A stretch of DNA of 64,000 nt from Agapetus fuscipes (GCA_951799405.1 OX637351.1:7658251-7722250); one strand, 5' to 3'. Shown: positions 10,348-21,494, numbered from the stretch's first letter. The notes: a model not told the origin generated them from the letters alone. Numbers and translations are program-made.

Positions 10348-10545
10348 CGCTGGGTGAAAAATTCCTATACCTTTTCCAAAGACCGGTCACTAAAGGTCTA
10401 TCCAGACTTACAGCGACTGGGTCTTTCTTGAGAATTGGCGCATCCTACAGTGACGACAAAGCTCACAGAGGGCTCTTGAGGTGTTATACACACAAAAACA
10501 GCGCTCTCAAATAAATCTTCTTAAAACTACTACTACTTCTATCCA
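10348..10545 (+). repeat. SINE-1 body directly after the LINE tail
   Basis: Starts CGCTGGGTGAAAAATTC and ends CTCAAATAAATCTTCTT with (ACT)n. It sits flush against the TTA tail of the CR1-like LINE. Confidence 0.75.
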
Positions 10546-10576
10546 ACTGCCAAACGCTAACAACTGCACCCCCCTA

Positions 10577-10751
10577 AGAGCCCGTTACCACTTGTCGGGT
10601 ATCGGATCCGTATATTTATCGGAGGTTCCAGTTGCAGAACCCAGCAGGAGCTATTCACATTTGTCGGAAACCGATTTTGTCCAAAAATGTTCTGCCACTG
10701 GAACCTCCGATTAATATACGGTCCGACACCCGACAAGTGGGAACGAGCTCT
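10577..10751. mobile_element. Foldback MITE, ~63-bp arms
   Basis: The left arm starts AGAGCCCGTTACCACTTGTC and the right arm ends ACAAGTGGGAACGAGCTCT. The arms are inverted copies over about 63 bp with a handful of mismatches, around a ~50-bp spacer. No target duplication is obvious. Confidence 0.85.
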
Positions 10752-11047
10752 GTTGCCAGTAATTGGCTGCGCCTCTGTGCGCGCGCTTAACCTACCGGTA
10801 AATATTGATATTTCTGCTAAAATGTCAACTGCATACGTTTACACTCTCCATTAGGCGCTCGGACATGTCATGTTTCACTATTTATTATTTTATTTCATTG
10901 ACTCTCTGCCGGTTCAACGACTTTTCAATTTTAACGTTATTTTCATACCAGTCTTCCTCTTTTTTTTGCGAATTCATTTATATTTTTTGGGACTATTAAA
11001 ATTTATTTGTATTTAACTAAAAATGTAATTTGTTGTGTACCTATGTT

Positions 11048-11306
11048 CCTTAACTTATAGGTTGGTATGCGGCTGACCACCCATGCTGTAGAAAATGGTT
11101 CACTTTGCCAATTTTACCCCTGTTTTCAGGGAAGGTCGGAAAGAGTTGCAGGGTGTATGTCCATGTGAGATTTGGGTTTTTATATTGTAGGACTTCATGC
11201 GGCATGTTTAACCGCGAACTTGTGCATGTCTGTTTGTGAAAGTGCATATAAATGTGAATCTTCAATGTTAAACATATTATGCAACTTACATTAGATTAGA
11301 TTAGAT
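11048..11306 (+). repeat. RepA, full length, long form
   Basis: Preceded by AATGTAATTTGTTGTGTACC. Ends ATTAGATTAGATTAGATGAGG. Confidence 0.8.
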
Positions 11307-11557
11307 GAGGTTGAATGGAGTGGGAACGTTTTTAGCACGAATGTTTAAAATTTAAATTTTGCTCAGCAGGTAAACGTCACACGCCTATGTAACTAGGGTC
11401 CTTGGCAATCGGTATTCCGACTCCGTTAATCGTGACCTTCTTCATCCTCAAATCATTAAAATAAAAACGAAGAAATTTCACCTTATGAAAGGTCACGTGT
11501 GTATTAATTATTTTGTCACCTGTCTGCCTTTTATTTTGCACAAATTAAGAAAAATAC

Positions 11558-12029
11558 TGTTGCGGACTTGAAATACGTGCGCTTATACACACACACACAC
11601 ACACACATCGAAATGATTACTCACACTGAAGCACATAATGCAGAACCATCTAGGAGTATTCGTGCCTTGGAATGACATTCTAGTGATTGTGTGTGCGTAA
11701 ATGTTCCAATGACTACACACACCAATGCACGTATAGTATGGAATCATCTAGCAGTCCCTGGTTGTGTGTGTAGAGTGATCTAGTAAATGCGGTAGTGTGG
11801 TAGAATAATCCAGAAATAGCGAGAAATACCTCTCCGGTTTACTATATAAGAGGTCAAAATGGTAGGACAGCTGAAGTCCCAAGAAATCACGTTGCTGAGT
11901 AACACATAAAACCAGTAGCTGTCAAGCTGTGAAATAAATTTTAAATTGTGAAAAATAAATTATTTAAAAATAAATTCTGGCATTTTAATTAAAAATATAA
12001 TCCAGCAAAAAACATAGCAATACATTCAG
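11558..12029 (+). mobile_element. Solo LTR, 4-bp target duplication ATAC
   Basis: Starts TGTTGCGGACTTG and ends CATAGCA, flanked by ATAC at 11554-11557 and 12030-12033. It contains an (AC)n run at 11587-11607, a TATA-like CTATATAAGAGG near 11842, and AATAAATT motifs near its 3' end. A 4-bp duplication and TG...CA ends fit a Gypsy-type element. No internal region follows. Confidence 0.75.
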
Positions 12030-12111
12030 ACGTCGCTGTTGGGAAGGCGCGTGCACAGGATAGATGCAAATAAGAGCAATTATTGCAAATGTACTTTGTT
12101 GTATATGCTCC

Positions 12112-12379
12112 TTGACTTATAAGTTGGTTTGTGACTGACCAACCAAGCTGTAAAAATGGTTCACTTTGCCAATATCACCTCTGATTCAGGGAAGGTCGGC
12201 AAGAGTTGCCGGGTGTACGTTCAATGTTCATTTAAGATTTTGAGTTTTTATATTGTAAGTCCACATGCGGCATGTTTAAGCGCGAACTCATACGTGTCTG
12301 TTTGTGAAAATGCACATAATGTGAATCTCCAATGTCACATATTATCTTGACAACTTAGATTAGATTAGATTAGATTAGA
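12112..12379 (+). repeat. RepA, full length
   Basis: CCTTGACTTATAAGTTGG to a tail of four TTAGA units. Confidence 0.8.
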
Positions 12380-12916
12380 CGGACATCAGGAGTTGAGCTC
12401 TGGTATTTACACGGCAAAGAACCTCGGCATTTGTGACTCGATCCATCCAGGATTTTGTTAACATACAAAATGTACCTATGTCCACATTTCAAAATGCTCA
12501 GTTGTATGAAAACCTTGGGTCAAGTAAAGAAGCATAAAAACGATTTAACTGCCGTTTGCAGATTTTATTTCCAAATAAAAATGTTAATATAAATTGCGTG
12601 CCGAAAGCTTAACGAACGTTTCAGCGCGATTTTGCAACGATGGGCTTAAAAGTTAACCCCTTCACGCCGACTTAGTAACCGGCGGGTAAATAACAATTAT
12701 ATTAGTTTAATAATGATGGGGGTGTCAGTTAATTAATTCAATGAAAGCTCCTAGCGGTCAGTGTGCAAGCGTTTTGTTTTAATGTTTAATAGGGAGGGGA
12801 GAAAGAGGAGTGTGCGGACTTCTAAAATTACAAAAATAACTTATTTTCATCACAGTGCGGATTAATATTTTTCCTTTTGTGCTCACGCATATCATCTCCC
12901 GGTAGTCTACCGGTTA
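12380..12916. other. No gene; unassigned
   Basis: Mixed composition with no frame longer than chance and no recognised repeat. Contains GGGAGGGGAGAAAGAGG near 12791. Confidence 0.5.
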
Positions 12917-13170
12917 ACCGGTCTGTAGTCTAGTGGCTAACACTGCTGACTCGTAAATGTAAGGTTGTGGGTTCAAATCCCGGCACAATAAAAATTCTGT
13001 CTGAAAAATTCATATAACTTTACCAAAGACCGGTCACTAAAGGTCCATCCAGCCTTACAGAAACTGGGTCTTGCTTGAGAATTGGCGCTTTTTACAGCGA
13101 CGACCAAGCTCGCAGGGGGCTCTTGAGGTGTGATACACACAAAAATAGCGCTCACCAAATAGATCATCCT
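12917..13170 (+). repeat. SINE-1, near full length
   Basis: ACCGGTCTGTAGTCTAGTGG, B box GGTTCAAATCCCGGC, and the 3' end CACCAAATAGATCATCC. A ~40-bp internal gap removes the ATTTTCAAATTTGCTCTTCG part. Confidence 0.8.
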
Positions 13171-13177
13171 TGCTGTT

Positions 13178-13470
13178 TCAAGATCCAAACATAGTGTCGG
13201 TAATGAAATCAAGAAGACTCCAGTGGGCCGGACATGTAGCACGTGCAGAGGACTCCAGGATCATCAGAACTGTCTTGGATGGTGCCCCCTCAGGTGTTAG
13301 ACCACTCGGACGTCCCAGGATGCGGTGGGCAGACAACGTCGGAGCCGACGCCGAAGTTCTGGGAGTAAGGGGACCATGGAGGGAAGCAGCACAAGACAGA
13401 GAGTCCTTGAAGATTGTGGTGCGGGAGGCCCTGAGCCTTCAAGGCTCCTGAGCCAAAGAAAGTTTTTTAA
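13178..13470 (+). mobile_element. Non-LTR LINE ORF C-terminus
   Basis: Reads RRLQWAGHVARAEDSRIIRT, GVRPLGRPRMRWADNV and WREAAQDRESL, the typical 'LxWAGHVxR...GRPxxRW' terminus of non-LTR retrotransposon proteins. It closely matches 42160-42475 and stops in frame at 13449. Confidence 0.85.
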
Positions 13471-13479
13471 GATCTCCTT

Positions 13480-14148
13480 TAATGCCATACTCTTACCCCA
13501 ATGCAGTCCTTCGCTACTCGTGCAGTCATCATTCTCTGCGTGATTAGCCTATATTTTTTAAAATACAAATTGTTAAAATTGTTTTTTTTTTTATCTCTAC
13601 AAATTGCATATCGATGATAAATCACTGTGCCAAATCTATTGACAACCTTATAACAATCGGAAAACATATTTTTTACACCAAGTAATTTATAATTCAAACA
13701 AAAAAATCACCCTTTTTTGCCTACCTGCATACTAAAATATGATAAATACACTATCGATTCATATCATGACTATATTAACGATCGATAACAAATCTATAAA
13801 TTAAATTTATACGTACTTGTCACCTCATGTTTTTTTTGTCATTTCGTTCGTGTACCGAATCACCCAAGTCTCCCCTAAATTTTTGCGTTTGGCAAAACAA
13901 AAATTTACCAACGCTTCTTAAGCTTTCGTTAATATTGTTATATCTAATTATATATTTTCTTTTAGTTTTTTCCTCGTCGTTAAGAATGAGGGATGTCAGG
14001 GATATGAAGTTTCGGATATGAATACGGATAGGGATAAGGGAAAAATATTATTTCCGTTTTGGATATGATTCCAGATATGAAATTAAATAGGAGTTTTAGT
14101 CTTACTCGGCGAGCTGATGATGCTGGAGAGTTACGTTCCGGGGATCTG
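13480..14148. other. No gene; AT-rich unassigned
   Basis: Contains an A/T-only run near 13580 and a degenerate GGATATGAATACGGATAGGG repeat-like patch near 14010. Nothing recognisable is coded. Confidence 0.5.
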
Positions 14149-14416
14149 GACCGGTCCAAAGTCTAGTACTCTAGTGTTTAACACTTCTGACTTGTAAATG
14201 GAAGGTTGTGGGTTCAAATCTCGGCGGAGCACAAAAAATACATGCTCTTCGCTGGGTAAAAAATGCATATACCTTTACTAAAGACCGGTCACTAAAAGTC
14301 CATCCAGCCTTACAGCAACTGAGTCTTGCTTGAGAATTTGCGCTTTCTACAGCGACGACCAAGCTCGCAGACGGCTCTTGAGGTGTGATAGCGCTCACCA
14401 AAGAAATCAGCCTAAA
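14149..14416 (+). repeat. SINE-1, near full length
   Basis: ACCGGTCCAAAGTCTAGTAC with a short duplication in the head, B box GGTTCAAATCTCGGCGGAGC, and end AGAAATCAGCCT. Confidence 0.8.
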
Positions 14417-14435
14417 TTAATTTTAAAAATGTCGG

Positions 14436-14572
14436 AAAAAAGTCAAACCTCACATGAACAGCAACCGTGCAAATCGTGCGAAAGGCGGGATGGCATTGGT
14501 AAAAGTGAACCAAGTTTTTACAAAATGATAGGTCAGCCTCATACCAACCTATTATTTAAGGACAGTTGCTAT
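14436..14572 (-). repeat. RepA, 5' half
   Basis: CAAACCTCACATGAACAGC through ATACCAACCTATTATTTAAGG. Confidence 0.65.
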
Positions 14573-14830
14573 AGATTTATGTACACAGTTATAAAAATCC
14601 AGCGTTAATGCAATTTTTATTTTTTAGATTATCTAGATTTTCGGAAGAAGCTTTGTGAAAGTATTTTTTTATAAATTTTAAATTAAAAGACAGTTGTTTG
14701 TGAAAATTCACTTATGTTACAAATTCACAATAAATAAACTGTGTTTTATTTTTAAATTATTTATTTTTTTGTTTCAATAATATTCTGTAAAAATTTCTGT
14801 ATAAAATCTTTTGTAATAAACTTCTGTTTT

Positions 14831-15089
14831 TTCCTTGACTTATAGGTTGGTGAGGCTGACCACCCATACTGTAAAAAATGGTTCACTTTGCCAATGTCAC
14901 ACCTTTTTCAGGGAAGGTCGACAAGAGTTGCAGGGCTTATGTTCATTTGAGATTGAGTTTTATATTGTAGGTTCACATGCGGAATGTTTAAGCGCGAACT
15001 CATACGCGTCAGCTTTTGGGAATACTCTTAATATAAATCTTAAATGTAATATATCGTTGCAACTTAGATTATAGATTATAGACTCAATA
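14831..15089 (+). repeat. RepA, full length, discrete 5' end
   Basis: Starts at TTCCTTGACTTATAGGTTGG without the longer upstream extension. Ends TTAGATTATAGATTATAG. Confidence 0.8.
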
Positions 15090-15092
15090 ACA

Positions 15093-15339
15093 TAGTATGG
15101 CCGAGGGGGCCAAGTGGGCTGATCATTCTATCGTGTTTAGAGCAACGTTGGTTCGATCCTCGCCTGGGTCATTAGACCATAACTATGACCCTGGTTTAAC
15201 ACATGTTACTGGGTAATTATTAATTAATAATTCATTAAAATAAACAACAATGAATTATTAATTGATGATATTAATACCTGTTTCTGGCCAGGCAGAATAG
15301 GTTGATGGATTGCATTCCTCTTCACAAATCTATTAATGA
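15093..15339 (+). repeat. SINE-3, full length
   Basis: Head TATGGCCGAGGGGGCCAAGT with B box GTTGGTTCGATCCTCGCC, a central TTAATTAATAATTCATT inverted repeat, and end CATTCCTCTTCACAAATC. The long spacing between A and B boxes would fit derivation from a tRNA with a long variable arm (inference). Confidence 0.7.
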
Positions 15340-15774
15340 AAAAAAATATAACATTGAGAGCCACTGTTTTTTTGCAAACTGCGACCTTAACGTACTAAGG
15401 GTACGTATAATATACATCTATATGAATACATCTGTCATACGGGCCAAATGGAAACATATACCTTTATGAAATGCAACGTGCGTGCATATATACTGACTTT
15501 CATATGAAATTCTATGCCCCTGGGTGAGCTGAATTTGTTAGAATTTTGTGCAGTTGATGATGTACCAGTGTTGTTAATATAAGTGTTTAAAAATACGTTG
15601 AGTATAATTTTTTACTAATTTGAAAATAATAATTTAATAATAATAATTTATTCATGAAAAGTGTTTTACAGAAGATTAACATAGTATGCAGCTTTTTCAC
15701 TTAAGTAAGAAAATAATACATGTGCCTGAACTAGGAAAATCTGTGTCTCAGGCGTATTTTTTTTATCAATTTAA
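15340..15774. other. No gene; unassigned
   Basis: AT-rich with an (AAT)n-type run near 15627-15650. No open frame of interest. Confidence 0.5.
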
Positions 15775-16135
15775 GAAAAGGTAAGTGAGAGAAAGAGTGA
15801 GGAAGGGTAAGTAAAAGAAATGGTAATGAAAGGTGAGTGAGAGGAAGAGGAGAAAAGGTGAGTGGGAGAAAGAGTAAGGAAAGGTATATGAGAGAAAGAG
15901 TAAGAAAAAGTAACTGAGAGGTAGTGTAAGAAAAGGTATATGAGACAAAGAGTAAGAAATGGTAATAGTGAGAAAGAGAGTGAGAAAGGATAAGTGAGAT
16001 AAAGGGTAAGGAAATGTGAGTAAGAGAAAGAATAAGAAAAGGTAAGTGAGAGAAAAGGTAAGACAAGGTATATGAGAAGAAGTAACTGAGAAAAAGAGTA
16101 AGAAAAGGTAACTGAGAGAAAGTGGAAGAAAAGAT
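15775..16135. repeat. AG-rich minisatellite
   Basis: About 360 bp of irregular 20-30-base units of the form GGTAAGTGAGAGAAAGAGTA. The two long hydrophobic minus-strand frames over it (F, L, S, Y-rich) are artefacts of the pyrimidine-rich complement. Confidence 0.85.
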
Positions 16136-16159
16136 AATATGTATAGTATAATAGTGTAG

Positions 16160-16345
16160 GGTGAAAAATTCATACACTTTTACCAAAGACCGGTCATCAA
16201 AAGGTCCATCCAGCCTTACAGCAACTGGGTCTTGCTTGAGAATTGGCGCTTACTACAGCGACGACCCAGCTGGCAGAGGGGTCTTGAGGTGTTACACACA
16301 CAATAACAGCGCTCACCAAATAAATCATCCTGATATTATTATTAG
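16160..16345 (+). repeat. SINE-1 body
   Basis: GGGTGAAAAATTCATACACT through AAATAAATCATCCTGATATTATTATTAG. It abuts the minisatellite. Confidence 0.75.
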
Positions 16346-16750
16346 ATTAGATAAGAAATGACAATATTTCTTAGCAAATTAGATTTTAATCTTAGATACA
16401 TATTAATCGCATACATTACAAATCAACCGCCATTTTAAATTGAACTCTAAACTCTACATACGTTCTCAATATGAATCCATCATTCTACATTGAAAGTCGT
16501 CACACTTAAAAAAAATCAAAATCTCTTTCGTCATCATTTGCAAATCATCGTCGTCATTGCGTCAAGATGTGTCGCGTGCCGCTCTCCAAGGTTCCGTCCC
16601 CCTCGGGGTCTGAACAGGCACACCTGCCCACCCAGGACCCCAACATCTCAGGGGTCCAACAGCGAGAGGGTCCGCTAGATTGTGTGCGAGATTTCGGGTA
16701 CTTGTGCGCCCACCAATAAGTAGAAATCACAGGCGACAATTCCAGATATT
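16346..16750. other. Unassigned, with a GC-rich island
   Basis: At 16554-16720 a GC-rich block contains a 50-codon frame starting ATG at 16567 (MCRVPLSKVPSPSGSEQAHL...). It stands out in composition from its AT-rich surroundings. No similarity is recognised, and no splice or promoter signals support a gene. Confidence 0.35.
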
Positions 16751-16999
16751 GAGGGTGATCCTCTAAAAGTCCTATAAAATTTTTTGGTGTTTTTTTAAGT
16801 GTGATTTTTTCCTATGTTTTATTATAACAAAACTAGTAACAATTTTCATATTTTGTCAAAATAAACATTGTGAAAATAAGCATTTACGTTTTTTTTTTTT
16901 TTTATAATCATGTGACTAAGACATTATTTATTAAACACATTGTAGTCTCTCCTGTAAAGTTGGCATTTTCGAGATAGGACTTACTGCCAGATCACCCTC
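16751..16999. mobile_element. Candidate MITE, ~26-bp inverted ends
   Basis: GAGGGTGATCCTCTAAAAGT at the left is matched by inverted ACTTACTGCCAGATCACCCT at the right, with some mismatches. The interior is AT-rich and non-coding. Confidence 0.55.
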
Positions 17000-17193
17000 G
17001 AATCGAGTTTCAATACATGGAAGAGCAGAAACTATTTTTTTTTAATTTTATTTCAAAACAGTTTTGATAAATACAGTTAAAATATTATCAGTGTTATTCA
17101 TTAGATTCCGCCATACCAGTTTAATGCATGTTTTTGAGAAACCATTTTAAATCTGTAACAGCCCGCTAAACCAAAATAACGGAAAAGGTGATT

Positions 17194-17459
17194 CATCTAA
17201 TCTAATCTAATCTAATAGAATCAAAGTTGCAAAGATATGTTACATTGGAGATTCACATTACATGCATTCTCACAACCAGACACATATAAGTTCGCGCTTG
17301 CACATGCCTCATGTGAACCTACAACATAAAAACCAAATCTCAAATGGACATACACCCTGCAACTCTTGCCGTCCTTCCCTGAGACAGGGGTGACATTGGC
17401 AAAGTGAACCATTTTTACAGCATGGGTGGTCAGCCGCATACCAACCTTTAAGTCAAGGA
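17194..17459 (-). repeat. RepA, full length
   Basis: Tail of four TCTAA units at the left, ending ACCAACCTTTAAGTCAAGGA. Confidence 0.8.
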
Positions 17460-17957
17460 ATCATTAGAGAAAAAGTAGCATTATTTTTTTTGAATAGCGA
17501 AACCTGTTCAAACCGACTTCCAGTAGCTTTTTCTGTATGCAAAAAATACGGAATGCTCGACATTTAGATAGGTATTTTGGTGTTTATGATATTTTTTGAT
17601 GTTTTTGACTACTTTTCGGAGGCTTTCGGAAGCATTCGGGTAAACGCCCCCTCCCGAACGTTTCTCGACACTCGAATTTTTAAACCAGATCCATTAAGTT
17701 ATATATCAGATCTCTAAAGAAATCTGGTTTAAAAATTCCAATGAATAACACTGAATAAGTGCACCTCCACTGAATAGATAAAACATGGATTAACCATTTT
17801 ATTGGGTGTAACTTCTCATAGTAAGTGAACTAATTATAAGGAAGTGCTCATGAAAGACTTCTTAACCACAGGATTTTAACACTTTTGTAGTTTTTTCTCT
17901 CGTTCAAAATAGGAAATAAGGTGCATTTATCAGAGAAACCCATGTAAGGTCTTAATT
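17460..17957. repeat. Unassigned, containing RepB
   Basis: 17735-17950 (ATTTTATTGGGTGTAACTTC, AAGGAAGTGCTCATGAAAGA) is related to 31232-31420 in reverse and to 47780-47910 in the same orientation. The family is unclassified. Confidence 0.5.
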
Positions 17958-18180
17958 GTCGGTGCTATGGCCACGGCGTCAAGACGCTTGTTCAGCTAGC
18001 GTATTTGGTTCAGGTAACGTTGGTTCGAGCCACGGCTGGCCCCTTTGACCAGAACATTGACCCTGGTTCAGATGTCGTTGCATGCACACAAGCTTCTGCT
18101 TTCGTATAAAGACAACTGGCCAGGCAAAATATGTTGGTGAATTACATTCCTCTTCACAATTTTTTTTTTTTTTTTTTAAT
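17958..18180 (+). repeat. SINE-3, variant
   Basis: CGGTGCTATGGCCACGGCGT head, B box-like GTTGGTTCGAGCCACGG, end CATTCCTCTTCACAATTTTT with poly(T). Confidence 0.7.
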
Positions 18181-18570
18181 TTAGGTATCGCCATGTAGGT
18201 ACTTAACCCTATGACTACCGCGGCACACTTTCTGTACAAACTTATTAGTATTATTAAAAAATACCCTTTTTAATAACGGGTTCACATGTCTTAGAAGTAT
18301 GACACCTTTTCCTCATGATCTAAATTATTTTTTACTAATATTCAAATATAGAATTAATAGCTTCTTCCGGTCGTAGTAAAATGAATGCTTGATTTAAACA
18401 AGGCACTATGTAGGAAACAAAATATTGCATTTACAATGCTTGGTATTTTCAACGGTAACTTATGCGGCTTTAAGCTGATGAAAAAAAAATACCCACACAA
18501 TTGGCATGAGTGCGTTTTTTTTTCATTCATTATAAAGTCGCTATGCTACCGTTCAAAATACCAGGGCAAG
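18181..18570. other. No gene; unassigned AT-rich
   Basis: No repeat or coding similarity noticed. Confidence 0.5.
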
Positions 18571-18714
18571 GCTGGAAGTCTCATCACCACGGTTTTTCTT
18601 ATCAATATATCATATTAATCCAAGATGGCCGCAAGTGAACAGCTGATAAGTCTTCATACAAATAATTACCAATATTCGGTAGGCAAAAATTGCCGTGGTG
18701 ATGAGACTTCCAGC
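18571..18714. mobile_element. Foldback MITE family CTGGAAGTCTCATC
   Basis: GCTGGAAGTCTCATCACCAC at the left is inverted at the right (GTGGTGATGAGACTTCCAGC). Centre shared with other copies: CCAAGATGGCCGCAAGTGAA and CAGCTGAT. Further copies lie at 48911, 54175 and 63039. Confidence 0.8.
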
Positions 18715-18733
18715 CCAGGTCTAAATTATTTAT

Positions 18734-19056
18734 GTCCGGTCGATAGTTCAGTTGGTAGAGTGCTTGCATTCCATGACAAGAGCTCGGCTTCAAAACCCAC
18801 CGAAGATGTCAAAAATTATTTCCTGTTTCAGTGTTTAAATATTTCAAATCCAAACTAAAATACCCGCAAGGGTGAGGTTAACCTTTACAAGAAAAGAGTA
18901 ACAGCCAATTTGGGAACTGGGAAATCCCCACTTCCACTGAAGCGGTTGGGGTAAGGCCCCTACCTGTAAAAATAAATAGGATCCAGTTGCCTCATGCGAC
19001 CCGTTCGGGGAGAAACCCAACAAGATGTTATACTATATGTGTAGCTTGGTTAGCGT
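18734..19056 (+). repeat. SINE-2, full length
   Basis: TCCGGTCGATAGTTCAGTTG head through TATGTGTAGCTTGGTTAGCG. Confidence 0.8.
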
Positions 19057-19084
19057 TTGTGTTATGCAGAAGCGATATGACGGG

Positions 19085-19497
19085 CTGCAAGAATTGCAGG
19101 GTTTATGTTCATTTGAGGTTTCGGTTTTTATTTTATCATGCAAGTAGGTACACATGCAGCATGTGTTATTGAAAATTTACTCGTGTCTGCTTGTTAATCT
19201 ATAATCTAAGTTGCAAAGATATGTTGACATTTAGAGCTCATATCAAATGCACGCCCACAAACAAACACGTGTAGTCGCGCTTACAAATGCTGAATGTGTA
19301 CTAACAAATAACATCCAAACCTCAAATGAACATAAACCCTACAACTTTTGCCGACCTTCCCTGACACAGGGGTGACATTGGCAAAGTGAAACCTTTTTTT
19401 ACAGTATGGGTAGTCAGCCTCATACCAACCTATAAGTCAAGGAATGCTAACATGCATCTTAAATGTTAATATACCTTTGCAACTTAGATTTAAGATT
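19085..19497 (+). repeat. RepA, split by an inverted RepA
   Basis: Left part ends CGTGTCTGCTTGTTAA at 19195. The tail resumes at 19446 with CTAACATGCATCTTAAATG and ends TTGCAACTTAGATTTAAG. Confidence 0.75.
19196..19445 (-). repeat. RepA nested in RepA
   Basis: Complete minus copy, TCTATAATCTAAGTTGCAAA to CAACCTATAAGTCAAGGAAT, inserted within about 20 bases of the equivalent site used at 1836. Confidence 0.8.
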
Positions 19498-19511
19498 AAA
19501 AATGCTAATAA

Positions 19512-19800
19512 ATAAGTGCAACTTCTTACCGCGTTGTCCCCGAAGGCGTCGCGTCAGAAGAGTGGAACCTATTTGTGTACACAGGTAAGGGGGTCGGCTT
19601 TACCTATGATTAGAAAAGGATAATCCTGGGGGCCGGTTCTCATTTCGTCTGAACCTGAGTAAGCCTTGCCGAGATTTCTTATTTAGTGTTTAAATAAATA
19701 CTTAATAAAACTTCATTTTTGATACCTTTTAAAGGGATTGCACCCCAGACCCCAGGCACTGAACGCAAGCGCTCTACCAACTGAACTATCAACTGAACCT
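19512..19800 (-). repeat. SINE-2, diverged
   Basis: GCAACTTCTTACCGCGTTGT at the left; head CTCTACCAACTGAACTATCA at the right. Confidence 0.7.
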
Positions 19801-19959
19801 AAAATTGTTTTTTTTTTTACTTAAAAATAATGCACACTCAGTAAAAAAACGATAGAAAGGTGTGAAAATTGCTTTATTTGATGTATGGAGATTATTAAAA
19901 TAAAAAATATATAATTTGTGTAAGCAGATATACTATCCATTCTATATTGCTTATTGCAC

Positions 19960-20085
19960 GGTACTAAGCTACAAGGATAGTGAAACTTCTACGTCGCGTT
20001 CTCCCCGAAGGGGTCGCATATGGCTGGTGGAACCTTTTTATTTTTACAGGTAAGGGGGCCGGCCTAACGCCAGCCATTCCCAGAC
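19960..20085 (-). repeat. SINE-2, 3' part
   Basis: CCCCGAAGGGGTCGCATATG and ACAGGTAAGGGGGCCGGCC. The head side is lost. Confidence 0.7.
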
Positions 20086-20319
20086 AAAGTGAATTGCACG
20101 ATTTAAAAGAAAAAACTTTAAATACATAGATAGATAGGAACAAGGTTAAACTACAGATTATTTTTTCCCACGTTTCATTTTTAGATCGTGTTTTTTCTAC
20201 TAACATTTCTAGTATCTTTGCAACTTAGATTATAAATAAAGCTTCCGTAAAGGTTTTTCATTTTTATTTTACAGAATTTTAAAACAATCTTTGGCTTATA
20301 AGTTGTTATTTTTTATAGG

Positions 20320-20595
20320 TCCTTGTCTTATAGATTGGTATGCGGCTGACCACCCATGCTGTAGAAAATGCTTCACTTTGCTAATGTCACCCCTGTTTCA
20401 GGGAAGAATGGCAAGAGTTGCAAGGTGTATGTTCATGTGAGAGTTGGGTTTTTATGTTGTAAGTCCACGTGCGGCATGCTTAGTGCTTACATGCTTAAAA
20501 GCGTGAACTCGTACGTGTCTGCTTGTGAAAATGCATATAATGTGAATTACATAATTATATCCTTGCAACTTAGATTCGATTAAATTAGATTAAAT
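20320..20595 (+). repeat. RepA with a small internal duplication
   Basis: Around 20475-20505 GCATGCTTAGTGCTTACATG adds about 20 bases relative to other copies. Ends TTAGATTCGATTAAATTAG. Confidence 0.8.
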
Positions 20596-20959
20596 TTCGT
20601 CTTAAGATAGTGTTACTACATACAAAAACACAACCTAAAGGTTGTGTTTTTTCTTCTCACATGTATAGTATCTTTACAACTTTGACGGCTTCTAATTTTT
20701 ATTTTACAAAATTTAAACAATCTTTGGCTGTCAATATACAAGAGTCCTCATTAGTCCAGGCATGCCAAAAAGGATTTATGGAAAAATGGATCTGGATTAG
20801 CGAGCAACTATTGTGGTTATATTAATTCACATAGAATATCTTTAGTGTATAAAATACATTTGGTATAAGAAATACTTTGGTATAGACTATATTTGCTGTG
20901 TTTGGTTATTCAACCATAATCGAAGAATCTAGAAGGGGGTTGAATTTACACTCATCATT
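20596..20959. other. No gene; unassigned
   Basis: Contains a small palindrome ACACAACCTAAAGGTTGTGT near 20629. Otherwise featureless. Confidence 0.5.
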
Positions 20960-21190
20960 GCGAGAAAAATAGTAGGGTTTGCACGAAGAGAGTGAGTGAG
21001 TGATGAAAGCAGTGTGCAAGGACAGAAAAAATGGAGACACATCTGCAGAGGTACTGGCCATCCCTAGCGGAAAGACGGCTGGAAACAAGTGCACGTATCT
21101 CGAGAAAACGTGATCTTCCACGTATCTGCTTGTGGACGTGCATTAAATATGAATCTTAAATGTTCAACTCTTTTCAACTGAGATAATAGA
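20960..21190 (+). mobile_element. RTE-like LINE end followed by a RepA tail
   Basis: GAAAGCAGTGTGCAAGGACA and GCAGAGGTACTGGCCATCCC match LINE C-terminal DNA seen at 59500-59570. From about 21112 a RepA 3' part follows (CCACGTATCTGCTTGTGGAC). Confidence 0.6.
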
Positions 21191-21214
21191 TTTCTAAAAA
21201 TATTTTAACTCTTT

Positions 21215-21480
21215 CTAATCATCAACATCAATGGCACGACATATCGTGGTGGTTCATGGCTTTCTTGATCAACCGCAACCACCGCTGCCTGTTCAATTCT
21301 TTATCTTTCAGTCCCATACTCCTATCGCACGAAGGTCAACTACCATTCCACCCAGCCACCTTAATCTGGGTCTTCCCACTGTCCTGCGCCCCTTTTGAAT
21401 CCGTCATCACAACCAACTTTTCAAGTCTCCGATGGTCCATTCGCTGGATATAACCCATTCAATGCAATCCACTGATTTAT
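21215..21480 (-). mobile_element. Non-LTR LINE ORF end
   Basis: The minus strand reads GYIQRMDHRRLEKLVV and ends KKAMNHHDMSCH before a stop, a degenerate LINE C-terminus. Confidence 0.6.
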
Positions 21481-21494
21481 ATTGACCCAACCAC

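Noticed and set aside
15731..16186. Two long hydrophobic minus-strand frames (151 and 135 residues)
   Set aside because: They come from the complement of the AG-rich minisatellite and have no membrane-protein features beyond F/L/S/Y bias.
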